A DNA stretch of 64,000 nt from Lachnospiraceae bacterium (GTDB lineage Bacteria; Bacillota; Clostridia; Lachnospirales; Lachnospiraceae), in NCBI GenBank assembly GCA_022769665.1, contig JALEIR010000016.1:1-64000 (forward strand), written 5' to 3'. Below the pieces are notes generated by a model that ran no database searches, was not told the DNA's origin, and saw only the letters and a program-made list of their open reading frames with translations. The translations under genes and the position numbers were made by a program. Position 1 is the stretch's first letter. Every line of letters begins with the position of its first letter. Of the stretch, positions 26,284 through 36,921 are shown piece by piece.

Positions 26284-26703
26284 ATGGCAGCAACAAAGAA
26301 AGTAACCGCAAAACCCGTAGTGAAGGCTACCGAGGCAGCCGTTAAGACCACCGCACCCAAGACTGAAGAGAAGAAGACAGAAGTTAAGACAGCGGAGAAA
26401 AAGGCTGAGGTAACCCCTGTAGAGAAGAAGGAAGTAAAGCCTGCAGAGAAGAAGCCTGTGGCTAAGAAGGCACCTGCAAAGAAAACTGTTAAGAAAGCAG
26501 AATTAAAGTCTGCTGTATATGTTCAGTTTGCCGGAAAGTCTTATGCACAGGAGGATCTGATTAAGATTGCAAAGGACGTATGGAAATATGACCTGAAGCA
26601 GAAGGCAGGAGATTTAACCAGTGTTGAACTTTACGTAAAGCCTGAGGAGAGCATGGTTTATTACGTTATGAACAAAGAGTTCACCGGCAGCTTCTATATC
26701 TAA
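26284..26703 (+). CDS. DUF6465 family protein with Lys/Ala/Pro/Glu-rich N-terminus
   Basis: A 139-residue protein. The first 75 residues are low-complexity, made of Lys, Ala, Thr, Glu, Val and Pro (repeats of the type EKK.EV and KPVAKKAPAKK), resembling disordered histone-H1-like tails. The last 65 residues form a compact domain: SAVYVQFAGKSYAQEDLIKIAK, VWKYDLKQKAGDLTSVELYVKPEE and VYYVMNKEFTGSFYI. The C-terminal domain is common in Lachnospiraceae and has no known function. A basic tail suggests nucleic-acid or polyanion contact, but this is inference. Start ATG 26284 follows AGGGAG. Strong promoter and codon choice suggest high expression. Confidence 0.78.
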   Translation: MAATKKVTAKPVVKATEAAVKTTAPKTEEKKTEVKTAEKKAEVTPVEKKEVKPAEKKPVAKKAPAKKTVKKAELKSAVYVQFAGKSYAQEDLIKIAKDVWKYDLKQKAGDLTSVELYVKPEESMVYYVMNKEFTGSFYI

Positions 26704-26784
26704 AAGATATATAAGCGTAAGTTCCCTCGATAGGGGAAAATGTAAGCACGGAATATCAGGTAATACATATTTACAATATGCAAA

Positions 26785-26822
26785 AGAAGACCCCAGAGTG
26801 AAATGACGCCTTGGGGTCTTCT
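26785..26822 (+). terminator. Probable terminator after the DUF6465 gene
   Basis: AGAAGACCCCA (26785-26795) pairs with TGGGGTCTTCT (26812-26822). The loop is 16 bases and the downstream tail is only weakly T-rich, so efficiency may be modest. Confidence 0.5.
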
Positions 26823-26851
26823 GATTAAAAAGAACTTTATGGGAGTAATGA

Positions 26852-28240
26852 ATGCGTCAAAAATCAGAAAAAATATTTTTTATGATATATATGTTGGGGT
26901 TTTTGGTTATGGCATTGTCTATAGCGCTGTTTCAGCCTTTAGCAGATACGCCGCCTCTTTACCCCAATCCGCCGGATGAGCATGCCAGATATCTGGTAGC
27001 CAAATATATTTGTGAACACGGAGTCATTCCCACCGGCTTTGAGGAGGAAATCAGGATTCCGGGTTACGGTTTCTCTTATGCACTTTATAATGCTTTTCCC
27101 TATATTATTCAGGGATATGTTATGCGCTTTGTGAGTCTTTTTACGGATTCTGAGATTGCTTTGCTTTATACTGCAAGAGGAGTGAATGTCCTTTTCGGAA
27201 TGCTTATGGCAGCAGTGGTGTACTTAATCGGCAGACGGCTTTTTCGGGACAGGCGTTTCCGGTGGCTCTTTTGCTTCGCCGTGACATATCTGCCTGAGAA
27301 CATTTTTATACATACTTATGTAAACAGCGATTCCTGCTGTATGCTTTCAACGGCAATGATGTTTTATGCTTTAATCTGCAGCTATCAGGATGGGTTTACC
27401 ATGTCAAACCGGTTATGGCTCAGCGGGGGAATTATTCTCTGTGCACTTTCTTATTACAATGCATACGGATATATTTTAAGCAGCATATTACTGTTCGTGG
27501 CATACTTTTTAGACAAAAAGGACGGACATTGGACTTACCGCTGGAAGGATATGCTGAAACAGGGGTGTTTTATCAGTGCTGTGGTTCTGTTGGGAATCAG
27601 CTGGTGGTTCATCAGAAGCTATATTGTTTTGGACGGAGATATTCTGGGACTGAAGACCAGAAGAATATTGTCAGAACAGTATGCTGTTGAGTCGGTGAAT
27701 CCGTTGACAATGTGTACCTACCGTGATATGGGTTATTCTGTGTGGGAAATGATGTCAGAGAATCATACCTTGAAGGAAGCGTTTAACACTTTTATTGCGG
27801 TGTATGGCTCAATGAGCATTTACGGTTCTCAATGGACCTACCCGTTTTACAAGGTTTTTATATCCGTGGGTGTCCTGGGGTGCTTCTGTTGCCTGTTTGA
27901 CAAAAAGCATGGTGAAAAACCCGGATGGAAAAAGATATTCTTTCATATCAACATGTGGTTTTGTATTCTGATGCCCCTGTTCCTGATGATATATTATGCT
28001 TATACCACAGACTATCAGCATCAGGGGAGATATCTTTTGCCGGCGCTCGTGCCATTAATGTATTATTCGGTCAGGGGAATAAAAAGGCTTGCAGATTTGC
28101 GTATGGGAAAATGGAAGCTGCCTGAGGTTCTGGTAAATATAGGAGTCGGATGCTGTATTGTGATTATTTTGATAGCGGCAGTTAACATGATTTATTTTCA
28201 TGCACTTCCGATGTACTTGGAAACGGGGCTTGTGCTGTAA
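26852..28240 (+). CDS. Polytopic membrane protein, GT-C glycosyltransferase-like
   Basis: A 462-residue protein with about 10-12 membrane segments. An early extracytoplasmic loop, PNPPDEHARYLVAKYICEHG, has the acidic-plus-Arg pattern (DEHxRY) found after the first helix of GT-C glycosyltransferases (DUF2142/PMT-like), which use polyprenyl-linked sugars outside the membrane. The rest is hydrophobic, ending with QHQGRYLLPALVPLMYYSVRG, also typical of this group. The acceptor and sugar are unknown. No other surface-glycan genes are adjacent, except a second membrane protein of O-antigen-ligase type beyond the heat-shock operon. Its stop codon lies in the stem of its own terminator. Confidence 0.65.
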   Translation: MRQKSEKIFFMIYMLGFLVMALSIALFQPLADTPPLYPNPPDEHARYLVAKYICEHGVIPTGFEEEIRIPGYGFSYALYNAFPYIIQGYVMRFVSLFTDSEIALLYTARGVNVLFGMLMAAVVYLIGRRLFRDRRFRWLFCFAVTYLPENIFIHTYVNSDSCCMLSTAMMFYALICSYQDGFTMSNRLWLSGGIILCALSYYNAYGYILSSILLFVAYFLDKKDGHWTYRWKDMLKQGCFISAVVLLGISWWFIRSYIVLDGDILGLKTRRILSEQYAVESVNPLTMCTYRDMGYSVWEMMSENHTLKEAFNTFIAVYGSMSIYGSQWTYPFYKVFISVGVLGCFCCLFDKKHGEKPGWKKIFFHINMWFCILMPLFLMIYYAYTTDYQHQGRYLLPALVPLMYYSVRGIKRLADLRMGKWKLPEVLVNIGVGCCIVIILIAAVNMIYFHALPMYLETGLVL

Positions 28241-28261
28241 CAGCATGAGGTCCCGTTTTTT
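28223..28261 (+). terminator. Terminator overlapping the GT-C-like gene's stop codon
   Basis: ACGGG-G-CTTG-TGCTGT (from 28223) pairs with ACAGCA-TGAG-GT-CCCGT (to about 28256), followed by six T. The TAA stop (28238-28240) is at the loop. Confidence 0.75.
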
Positions 28262-28295
28262 AGATTTATTTAAGAATTATTTTCCGTAAAATCAG

Positions 28296-28324
28296 TTGAC
28301 AATATATATCCTTAGTGCTATTTT
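28296..28324 (+). promoter_or_regulatory. Sigma-A promoter of the hrcA operon
   Basis: TTGACA (28296-28301), a 17-bp spacer and TATTTT (28319-28324). The CIRCE operator starts 15 bp downstream, overlapping the transcription start region. Confidence 0.8.
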
Positions 28325-28338
28325 AGGTTTAGTAAATG

Positions 28339-28365
28339 TTAGCACTCTTCTGAGTCGAGTGCTAA
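28339..28365 (+). promoter_or_regulatory. CIRCE operator (HrcA binding site)
   Basis: TTAGCACTC (28339-28347), nine bases, GAGTGCTAA (28357-28365): a perfect match to the CIRCE inverted repeat. HrcA bound here represses the operon at normal temperature and is released under heat stress, when GroEL is occupied. Confidence 0.97.
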
Positions 28366-28387
28366 TAACAGAGAGGGAGGTGCTGAA

Positions 28388-29425
28388 ATGGAACTGGATG
28401 AACGAAAAAAGAAAATTCTGCAGGCAGTCATCCGCAATTACCTGGAAACGGGAGAACCGGTTGGCAGCAGAACCATTTCAAAGTACACCGACCTGAATCT
28501 GAGTTCAGCTACAATCCGAAACGAGATGGCCGATTTGGAGGAGATGGGCTATATCCTTCAGCCTCATACTTCGGCAGGCCGAATCCCCTCTGACAAGGGC
28601 TACCGCTTCTATGTGGATGCGCTGATGGAGGAGAAGGAACGGGAAGTCGTGGAAATGAAAGATATGCTGGTGGAGCGTCAGGATAAAATGGAGACGCTTT
28701 TAAAGCAGGTGGCAAAGGTTCTTGCACAGAATACTCAGTATGCCACAATGGTTTCCGCTCCCCAGGTTAAGAGAAATAAACTGAAGTTTATCCAGCTTTC
28801 CAGAGTTGATGCAAATCAGCTCCTTGCCGTTATCGTCGTTGAGGGAAATGTCATTAAAAACAACATTTTAAATGTGAATGTGGATTTATCGGATGAAACC
28901 CTCTTAAAGCTGAACATTTTACTGAATACCAATCTGAATGGTTTATCCATCGATGAGATTAATCTTGGAATGATATCTGTCATGAAGCAGCAGGCAGGTA
29001 TACACAGTGACATTGTGGGTGAGGTTATTGATGCGGTGGCTGAGGCCATAAGAGCCGAGGAGGATTTGGAAATCTACACCAGCGGTACCAACAATATTTT
29101 CCGTTATCCCGAACTGGCTGACCAGCAGAAAGCCAGCGAACTGATTAATACGTTTGAGGAAAAACAGCTGTTGGGAGAATTGCTGCAGGAGAAACAGGAC
29201 GGAGAGGAAAACACAGGCATTCAGGTTTATATCGGTGCCGAGACTCCGGTACAGAGCATGAAGGATTGCAGTGTTGTGACAGCAACTTATGAATTGGGCG
29301 ATGGCATGAAGGGTACAATTGGTATTGTGGGTCCCAAACGAATGGATTATGACAAGGTTGTCAGTACACTGAGAACAATACAGACACAACTGGATGATTT
29401 GTACAGGAAAGATGATGTAAATTAG
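28388..29425 (+). CDS. hrcA: Heat-inducible transcription repressor HrcA
   Basis: A 345-residue repressor. The N-terminal winged helix is visible (ILQAVIRNYLETGEPVGSRTISK, LSSATIRNEMADLEEMGYI), followed by QPHTSAGRIPSDKGYRFYVD, a hallmark of HrcA. The C-terminal part holds the GAF-like and dimerisation regions (VYIGAETPVQSMKDCSVVTATY, GTIGIVGPKRMDYDKVVS). It binds the CIRCE site just upstream, so it controls its own operon with GrpE, DnaK and DnaJ. GGGAGGTG precedes ATG 28388. grpE follows after 13 bp. Confidence 0.97.
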   Translation: MELDERKKKILQAVIRNYLETGEPVGSRTISKYTDLNLSSATIRNEMADLEEMGYILQPHTSAGRIPSDKGYRFYVDALMEEKEREVVEMKDMLVERQDKMETLLKQVAKVLAQNTQYATMVSAPQVKRNKLKFIQLSRVDANQLLAVIVVEGNVIKNNILNVNVDLSDETLLKLNILLNTNLNGLSIDEINLGMISVMKQQAGIHSDIVGEVIDAVAEAIRAEEDLEIYTSGTNNIFRYPELADQQKASELINTFEEKQLLGELLQEKQDGEENTGIQVYIGAETPVQSMKDCSVVTATYELGDGMKGTIGIVGPKRMDYDKVVSTLRTIQTQLDDLYRKDDVN

Positions 29426-29438
29426 AAAGGGCGATAAT

Positions 29439-30152
29439 ATGGCGGAACAGGAAAAGGAAATATTGGAAGAAGAAAACGAACATGCGCAGACAGACGCGGA
29501 AGCGTCGAAGAGTGAGGAATGCAACGCAGACAGCGGTGCGCCGGACAGCGAGGAATGCAGCGCAGACAGCGGGCTGCCGGACAGTGAGGAATGTGCCGCA
29601 GAAAGCGATTGTGATGACTCAGACGAAGAAGAGGAGCCGGAGGACGGAGAGAATGCCAAGAGCTGGTCTGAGAAGCGGGCAGCCAAGAAGCAGGCAAAGC
29701 AGGATAAAAAGTCGGATGCCCTGAAGGAGCAGGTGGATCAACTGCAGGATAAGGTAAAGCGCCAGCTGGCAGAATTCGAAAACTTCCGCAACAGGACGGA
29801 AAAAGAAAAGTCGGCAATGTTCGAGACGGGTGCAAAAAGCGTCATTGAAAAGATGCTTCCCATAGTTGACAACTTCGAGAGAGGGCTGGCTACCGTGACG
29901 GAGGATAAAAAAGAAGATCCGTTTGTGGATGGCATGAACCGTGTTTATAAGCAGCTGTTGACTGAGCTTGATAATATCGGCGTGAAGCCCATCGAAGCGG
30001 TGGGACAGGAATTTGACCCGAACCTTCACAATGCAGTGATGCAGGAGGCAAGTGAGGAATATGAATCCGGAGTTGTTGTCCGGGAACTGCAGAAGGGTTA
30101 TACTTACCGCGACAGCGTAGTTCGACATTCTATGGTTGTGGTAGCGGAATAG
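29439..30152 (+). CDS. grpE: GrpE, nucleotide exchange factor of DnaK
   Basis: A 237-residue co-chaperone that releases ADP from DnaK. Residues 1 to about 75 are acidic and disordered, with a three-fold near repeat of SEEC-A-(D/E)S carrying Cys. Residues 85-140 form the long coiled coil (LKEQVDQLQDKVKRQLAEFENFRNRTEKEK). The C-terminal beta domain has GVKPIEAVGQEFDPNLHNAVMQEASEEYESGVVV and GYTYRDSVVRHSMVVVAE. The acidic tail is longer than in most GrpE proteins. It sits between hrcA and dnaK in the CIRCE-controlled operon. Confidence 0.97.
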   Translation: MAEQEKEILEEENEHAQTDAEASKSEECNADSGAPDSEECSADSGLPDSEECAAESDCDDSDEEEEPEDGENAKSWSEKRAAKKQAKQDKKSDALKEQVDQLQDKVKRQLAEFENFRNRTEKEKSAMFETGAKSVIEKMLPIVDNFERGLATVTEDKKEDPFVDGMNRVYKQLLTELDNIGVKPIEAVGQEFDPNLHNAVMQEASEEYESGVVVRELQKGYTYRDSVVRHSMVVVAE

Positions 30153-30197
30153 AGATATGGAAGCAAGTAAAATTTCAATATAAAAACAAACATGTAG

Positions 30198-32096
<1,899 letters not shown>

Positions 32097-32154
32097 TGGA
32101 ATGATTCTTGCACACTCAATATGAGTATGATAAAGTAGTAAAAAAGAATTTGGC

Positions 32155-32187
32155 AACACAGGGTAAGGAATTTCCATACCCTGTGTT
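32155..32187 (+). promoter_or_regulatory. Stable hairpin in the dnaK-dnaJ gap
   Basis: AACACAGGGTA (32155-32165) pairs perfectly with TACCCTGTGTT (32177-32187), loop of 11. No T-run follows, so it is not a standard terminator. It ends 10 bases before the dnaJ ribosome site and could set the dnaK:dnaJ ratio by protecting or processing the mRNA. Confidence 0.6.
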
Positions 32188-32211
32188 ACCGCGTATGAGG
32201 TGTATAATACT

Positions 32212-33405
32212 ATGGCAGAGCAGAAACGCGACTACTATGAGGTCCTTGGCGTTGAAAGAAATGCGGACGATGCTGCAATCAAGAAGGCATATCGTGTGCT
32301 GGCAAAGAAGTATCACCCGGATATGAATCCGGGTGATGCTGAGGCCGAAAAGAAGTTTAAAGAGGCCTCCGAGGCATATGCGGTACTGAGTGATTCCGAA
32401 AAGAGACGTCAGTATGATCAATTTGGTCATGCTGCATTTGACGGTGGTGCGGGCGGAGCCGGCGGCTTCGATTTCAGCGGTACCGATTTTAGCGACATTT
32501 TCGGAGATATTTTCGGTGACTTTTTTGGAGGCGGAAGAAGCCGCAGCCAGAGTAACGGGCCAATGAAGGGAGCAAACCTTCGAACCAGTGTCCGTATTAC
32601 CTTTGAGGAAGCTGTATTCGGCTGTAAGAAGGAAATTGAACTGAATGTAAAGGAAACCTGTAAGACTTGTAACGGTTCCGGTGCAAAGCCGGGTACCAGT
32701 CCTGAGACCTGTTCCAAGTGCGGAGGAAAAGGTCAGGTGGTATTTACACAACAGTCATTTTTCGGTACTGTGCGTAATGTGCAGACCTGTCCTGAGTGTC
32801 AGGGAAGCGGCAAGGTGATTAAGGAGAAATGTTCCGACTGCCACGGCACAGGATACATCCCTATGAAGAAGCGCTATTCTGTGGATATTCCTGCGGGCAT
32901 TGACAACGGTCAGTCTACCCGTATGCCCGGACTTGGTGAGCCCGGTGTCAACGGTGGCCCCAGAGGCGATGTGCTTATTGAAGTGATTGTCGGACGTCAT
33001 CCCATCTTCCAGAGACAGGATTTTGATATTTATTCTACAGTTCCGGTATCCTTTGCGGTTGCGGCCTTGGGTGGTGAAATCCTGATTGACACGGTAGATG
33101 GAAAAGTTATCTATGATGTGAAGCCCGGCACGCAGACGGACACAAGAATTCGCCTGAGAGGAAAGGGAGTTCCTTCCTGGAGAAACAAGGATGTTCGCGG
33201 AGACCATTATGTAACTCTTGTGGTGCAGGTTCCCGATAAATTGAGCCATGAGGCGAAAGAGCTTCTGCGCCAGTTTGACGAAATCACGGGAGACACGCTG
33301 AATGCGGCGGCCAAGGCATCCGCGGAGCAGGAACAGAACGGAGATAATAAGGATAACAAGGACAATAACGGCAAGGAAAGCAAGAAAAAGAAGTTCTGGA
33401 AATAA
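32212..33405 (+). CDS. dnaJ: Chaperone protein DnaJ (Hsp40)
   Basis: A 397-residue type I Hsp40 that stimulates the DnaK ATPase and delivers clients. The J-domain has [23 protein letters not shown] and the HPD motif in [10 protein letters not shown] Gly/Phe-rich stretch follows ([20 protein letters not shown]). The zinc domain shows four CxxCxGxG-type motifs ([32 protein letters not shown]). The C-terminus is a substrate domain and an unusual Asn/Asp/Lys-rich tail. The start is ATG 32212; an in-frame GTG at 32200 overlaps the weak GAGG site. Last gene of the operon. Confidence 0.97.
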   Translation: MAEQKRDYYEVLGVERNADDAAIKKAYRVLAKKYHPDMNPGDAEAEKKFKEASEAYAVLSDSEKRRQYDQFGHAAFDGGAGGAGGFDFSGTDFSDIFGDIFGDFFGGGRSRSQSNGPMKGANLRTSVRITFEEAVFGCKKEIELNVKETCKTCNGSGAKPGTSPETCSKCGGKGQVVFTQQSFFGTVRNVQTCPECQGSGKVIKEKCSDCHGTGYIPMKKRYSVDIPAGIDNGQSTRMPGLGEPGVNGGPRGDVLIEVIVGRHPIFQRQDFDIYSTVPVSFAVAALGGEILIDTVDGKVIYDVKPGTQTDTRIRLRGKGVPSWRNKDVRGDHYVTLVVQVPDKLSHEAKELLRQFDEITGDTLNAAAKASAEQEQNGDNKDNKDNNGKESKKKKFWK

Positions 33406-33413
33406 GAATAATG

Positions 33414-33448
33414 AAAGGGTAAGCCGGCAAATCGGCTTGCCCTTTTGT
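33414..33448 (+). terminator. Terminator of the hrcA-grpE-dnaK-dnaJ operon
   Basis: AAAGGGTAAGCCG (33414-33426) pairs with CGGCTTGCCCTTT (33433-33445), one T-G pair, 6-base loop, followed by TGTTG. The T-run is partly inside the stem. Confidence 0.75.
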
Positions 33449-33462
33449 TGTTGGGGAGAAAA

Positions 33463-35106
33463 ATGGATTTTTTATATTTACTTTGTAATCTGTATATCAT
33501 CGGATTGAGTGTTGCATTACCGCTCTATACAGGAGGAACCTATTATCAGATTGGGGACAGCAAATACGTATTGTTTCAAAATCTGTCTCTGTTATGTCTC
33601 GGACTTTGGATAGCAGCGTCCCTTGTGTTGTGGATTCGAAGAAAGCTGAGGATAAGTGATTCTTTAGATACAGAGCAGGAAACTATGAACCCGGTATCCG
33701 GAGAAAGAATGTCCGGACGCGGCAGACTTGGTTCTACTGACTTTTGTATGCTTTTATATGGAGTATCGGTGCTTTTATCTGCCTGCCTCAGTAAATATGG
33801 ATTAACGGCATGGAACGGTTACCGGGAATGGTATATGGGTGCGGTGTCACAATTGATATTTGTGGGAATTTATTTCTTTGTGTCAAGGTGTTATGACGGA
33901 AAAAGGTATCCTTTGATTTTGAATCTGACAGCTTTTTGTGCGGTGACACTGTTTGGCATCCTGCACCGTTTGGGATACGATGCTTTGGGATTGATGAAGG
34001 GATTTCAAACAAGCAATTGGGAATACAGTCACATGATTTCCACAATCGGAAACATCAATTGGTTTTGCGGATATTACAGCGTTGCACTTGCTCTGCCTGT
34101 AGCAGGATTCCTGAAGTCGGAAGGCAGACGGAAGCAGGCTGTGTTGTATGGAATCAGTGTGCTTGGGCTGTTTCTTCTTTTTGTTCAGGGGAGCGATACA
34201 GGGGTGATGTTAACCGGAATGTGTCTGCTTATCTGTATGATATGGGGAATGCAAAACAGGAATGTATTCAGAAAGACGTTCCTGCTGGCTGCAGGCCTTT
34301 GTCTTATGATTCCTGTTTACGGTGTAATTGCATCTGCGGTCGGAGAAAGAGCACTTGCAGCATTTCCGGCAGACAGCATCGGTTGGAATGTAATCAATTT
34401 TTGGGGCTGGTGGCTTGCGGGAGCCCTATGCATGACTATATACTGTATACTTTACAGATTTTCGATGAAAAGCACGGATAAAGCGCAGAAGCGTATGTGC
34501 TTGGGAATTCTTATGAGCATACTGTTTGCGCTGATTCTCCTTGTCGCTTTTTACTTGAAAAGACAGCCTTTGAGCGAAGCCTGGGGAAGCGGACGGGGGA
34601 CTTTGTGGAAAGTGGCATGGCAGGGATTCCTTCGGAACGGATGGCTTCAAAAGTTGGTGGGAGTGGGACCGGACTGTTTTGCGGAGTATATTTATTCGAC
34701 ATTTACCGGAGATGAACTTTTGATTTTGGAAGGAAGATGGAGCAATGCGCTTTACGCAAATGCTCACAATGAATGGTTGAATCATTTGATAAATCTGGGT
34801 ATAATGGGGACAGGCTGTTATCTGGGGATTTTTATGACATGTGCATGGAGATACCGCAAAAATCTTTTGGGGATACTTGTAATCTTTATGTACGGAGCCA
34901 TTTCCCTGACATGCTTTCAACAGTGCATGAGCACTCCGTTATTTTTTATGATGCTGGGAATATGCGAAGCTTCTCTCAGAGCGCAAGGACAGTATTCTCT
35001 GCAGCGCAACATGGTAAAACAGCCGGAGGAGTGCGAATTTGTATCTGCGAAAGGTGATACAGCATCTGAAAACTTGCAGACATCGGAAAGGCGGACAAAT
35101 AAATGA
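33463..35106 (+). CDS. O-antigen ligase-like (Wzy/WaaL superfamily) membrane protein
   Basis: A 547-residue polytopic membrane protein with about 12 hydrophobic segments. The key feature is a large extracytoplasmic loop ending in YANAHNEWLNHLINLGIMGTGCYLGIF, the His-containing signature of the O-antigen ligase/polymerase (Wzy_C) family. Such enzymes transfer polyprenyl-linked glycans to an acceptor; in Gram-positives they may act on wall or capsule polysaccharide. Start ATG 33463 has GGGGAG upstream. The stop overlaps the prmA start as ATGA, so prmA translation is probably coupled to it, an odd pairing of functions. The hydrophilic C-terminal tail of about 45 residues is unrecognised. Confidence 0.72.
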   Translation: MDFLYLLCNLYIIGLSVALPLYTGGTYYQIGDSKYVLFQNLSLLCLGLWIAASLVLWIRRKLRISDSLDTEQETMNPVSGERMSGRGRLGSTDFCMLLYGVSVLLSACLSKYGLTAWNGYREWYMGAVSQLIFVGIYFFVSRCYDGKRYPLILNLTAFCAVTLFGILHRLGYDALGLMKGFQTSNWEYSHMISTIGNINWFCGYYSVALALPVAGFLKSEGRRKQAVLYGISVLGLFLLFVQGSDTGVMLTGMCLLICMIWGMQNRNVFRKTFLLAAGLCLMIPVYGVIASAVGERALAAFPADSIGWNVINFWGWWLAGALCMTIYCILYRFSMKSTDKAQKRMCLGILMSILFALILLVAFYLKRQPLSEAWGSGRGTLWKVAWQGFLRNGWLQKLVGVGPDCFAEYIYSTFTGDELLILEGRWSNALYANAHNEWLNHLINLGIMGTGCYLGIFMTCAWRYRKNLLGILVIFMYGAISLTCFQQCMSTPLFFMMLGICEASLRAQGQYSLQRNMVKQPEECEFVSAKGDTASENLQTSERRTNK

Positions 35107-36089
35107 AATGGGTAAAATTCAGAATTAAGACGATTACGGAAGCAGAAGATATTATTATCAGTACCCTGTATGATATCGGGCTGGAAGGAGCTCAGATTGA
35201 AGATAAGGTACCTCTGACGGCTTTGGAAAAGGAGCAGATGTTCGTTGACATTCTTCCCGACAGCCCGGCAGATGACGGCATCGCCTATCTGAACTTCTTT
35301 GTGGAAAAGAAGGAGGACGGCCTTCTGGAGGTGCAGGGGGAGTCTGTGGATGCAGATACTGTGCTTGCAAATGTGAAAAATGAGTTGGAAGATTTGAGAA
35401 TGTTCTGCGACATCGGCGAAGGCACCGTCACGGTGGATGAGACGGAGGATATTGACTGGATTAATAATTGGAAGCAGTATTTTCACCAGTTCTATATTGA
35501 TGATATTCTGGTGATTCCCTCCTGGGAGGAGATGAAGCCGGATGATGAAGGGAAAATGGTGCTTCATATCGATCCGGGCACTGCCTTCGGAACCGGAATG
35601 CATGAGACTACCCAGCTTTGTATCCGTCAGCTGAAGAAGTTTATTACTCCTGAGACAGAGCTTCTGGACGTGGGAACGGGAAGCGGTATCCTTGCCATAC
35701 TCTCCCTGATGTTCGGAGCAAAGCATGCTGTGGGCACAGATTTGGATGTCTGTGCTGTGGAGGCGGTTGCCCAGAACTGTGCGGCAAACGGTATTGCACC
35801 CGAACAGTTTGATATGATGATCGGTAATATCATTACAGACAAAGCGGTACAGGATAAAGTGGGCTACGGCTGCTATGATATTGTGGTGGCAAATATTCTG
35901 GCTGATGTGTTGGTACCTTTGACACCTGTTATTTTGAATCAGTTGAAGCCCGGCGGAATCTATATCACCTCCGGAATTATCAACGATAAAGAGCAGACTG
36001 TGGTGGATGCGGTGAAAGCAGCCGGGCTAAAGGTGCTGGAAGTAACCTATCAGGGCGAGTGGGTCAGTGTCACTGCACAAAAGGAGTAG
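35103..36089 (+). CDS. prmA: Ribosomal protein L11 methyltransferase PrmA
   Basis: A 328-residue SAM-dependent methyltransferase that methylates ribosomal protein L11. The N-terminal L11-recognition domain (MKWVKFRIKTITEAEDIIISTLYDIGLEGAQIED) is followed by a hinge and HIDPGTAFGTGMHETTQLCIR. The SAM-binding part has LLDVGTGSGILAILSLMFGAKHAVGTDLD and DIVVANILADVLVPL. It is a little longer than most because of an acidic insert near residues 45-90. It starts inside the stop of the preceding membrane-protein gene, and the rsmE ribosome site lies at its end. Confidence 0.95.
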   Translation: MKWVKFRIKTITEAEDIIISTLYDIGLEGAQIEDKVPLTALEKEQMFVDILPDSPADDGIAYLNFFVEKKEDGLLEVQGESVDADTVLANVKNELEDLRMFCDIGEGTVTVDETEDIDWINNWKQYFHQFYIDDILVIPSWEEMKPDDEGKMVLHIDPGTAFGTGMHETTQLCIRQLKKFITPETELLDVGTGSGILAILSLMFGAKHAVGTDLDVCAVEAVAQNCAANGIAPEQFDMMIGNIITDKAVQDKVGYGCYDIVVANILADVLVPLTPVILNQLKPGGIYITSGIINDKEQTVVDAVKAAGLKVLEVTYQGEWVSVTAQKE

Positions 36090-36096
36090 ATTTTCC

Positions 36097-36846
36097 ATGT
36101 ATCAGTTTTTTGTGGAACCGAATCAAATCAATCTGAATGAAAAAAATGTAATTATCAGAGGCGGAGACGTCAACCATATTAAAAATGTTTTGCGGATGAA
36201 GGTCGGCGATGAACTGAATGTCAGCAACGGACAGGATGGAAAGGAATACCGCTGCGGTATTGCAGCGCTGGAGGAGGACTGCATTGTCTGCGAGCTGCGT
36301 TTTGTGAAGGAGAACAATGTGGAATTGCCGGCAAAGGTATACCTTTTTCAGGGGCTGCCCAAAGCGGACAAGATGGAGTTAATTGTCCAAAAGGCAGTGG
36401 AGCTGGGGGTTGATACTGTCATTCCGGTGGCGGCTAAGCGGTGCGTGGTGAAGCTGGATGATAAAAAAGCGGCTGCCAAAATTGCCCGATGGCAGGGAAT
36501 CGCGGAAGCGGCAGCAAAGCAGAGCAAGCGGTCGGTTGTGCCGGAAGTAACCGATGTGATGAACTTTTCTCAGGCGGTAAAAAAAGCAGCTGACATGGAT
36601 GTCAGAATTATTCCTTACGAGTTGGCAGAAGGAATGGAGAAAACAAGAGAAATCATCTCTTCCCTAAGGCCCGGACAGGATATTGCCGTATTTATCGGTC
36701 CCGAGGGAGGCTTTGAGGACAGCGAGATACAGATGGCTGTGGAAAACGGTATCGAACCAATCACACTGGGAAAAAGGATTCTCCGAACGGAGACGGCAGG
36801 TATGACCGTGCTGTCCTGGATTATGTACCAATTGGAGGAGCAGTAG
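36097..36846 (+). CDS. rsmE: 16S rRNA (uracil-1498-N3)-methyltransferase RsmE
   Basis: A 249-residue SPOUT methyltransferase that methylates U1498 of 16S rRNA. Motifs: an N-terminal PUA-like domain (QFFVEPNQINLNEKNVIIRGGDVNHIKNVLRMK), LFQGLPKADKMELIVQKAVELGV, AAAKQSKRSVVPEV, and the knot VFIGPEGGFEDSEIQMA and LGKRILRTETAGMTVLSWIMY. Start ATG 36097 uses AAAGGAG at 36080-36086, which overlaps the end of prmA; a GTG-type upstream frame opening at 36067 is rejected. The PrmA-RsmE pairing is usual in Firmicutes. Confidence 0.96.
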   Translation: MYQFFVEPNQINLNEKNVIIRGGDVNHIKNVLRMKVGDELNVSNGQDGKEYRCGIAALEEDCIVCELRFVKENNVELPAKVYLFQGLPKADKMELIVQKAVELGVDTVIPVAAKRCVVKLDDKKAAAKIARWQGIAEAAAKQSKRSVVPEVTDVMNFSQAVKKAADMDVRIIPYELAEGMEKTREIISSLRPGQDIAVFIGPEGGFEDSEIQMAVENGIEPITLGKRILRTETAGMTVLSWIMYQLEEQ

Positions 36847-36921
36847 GGTATATATGGGCGAATGTCAGTGCCGTTGAATTTTGCATATACTATCAATAAG
36901 AAATTCAGAGGAGAATGAATC

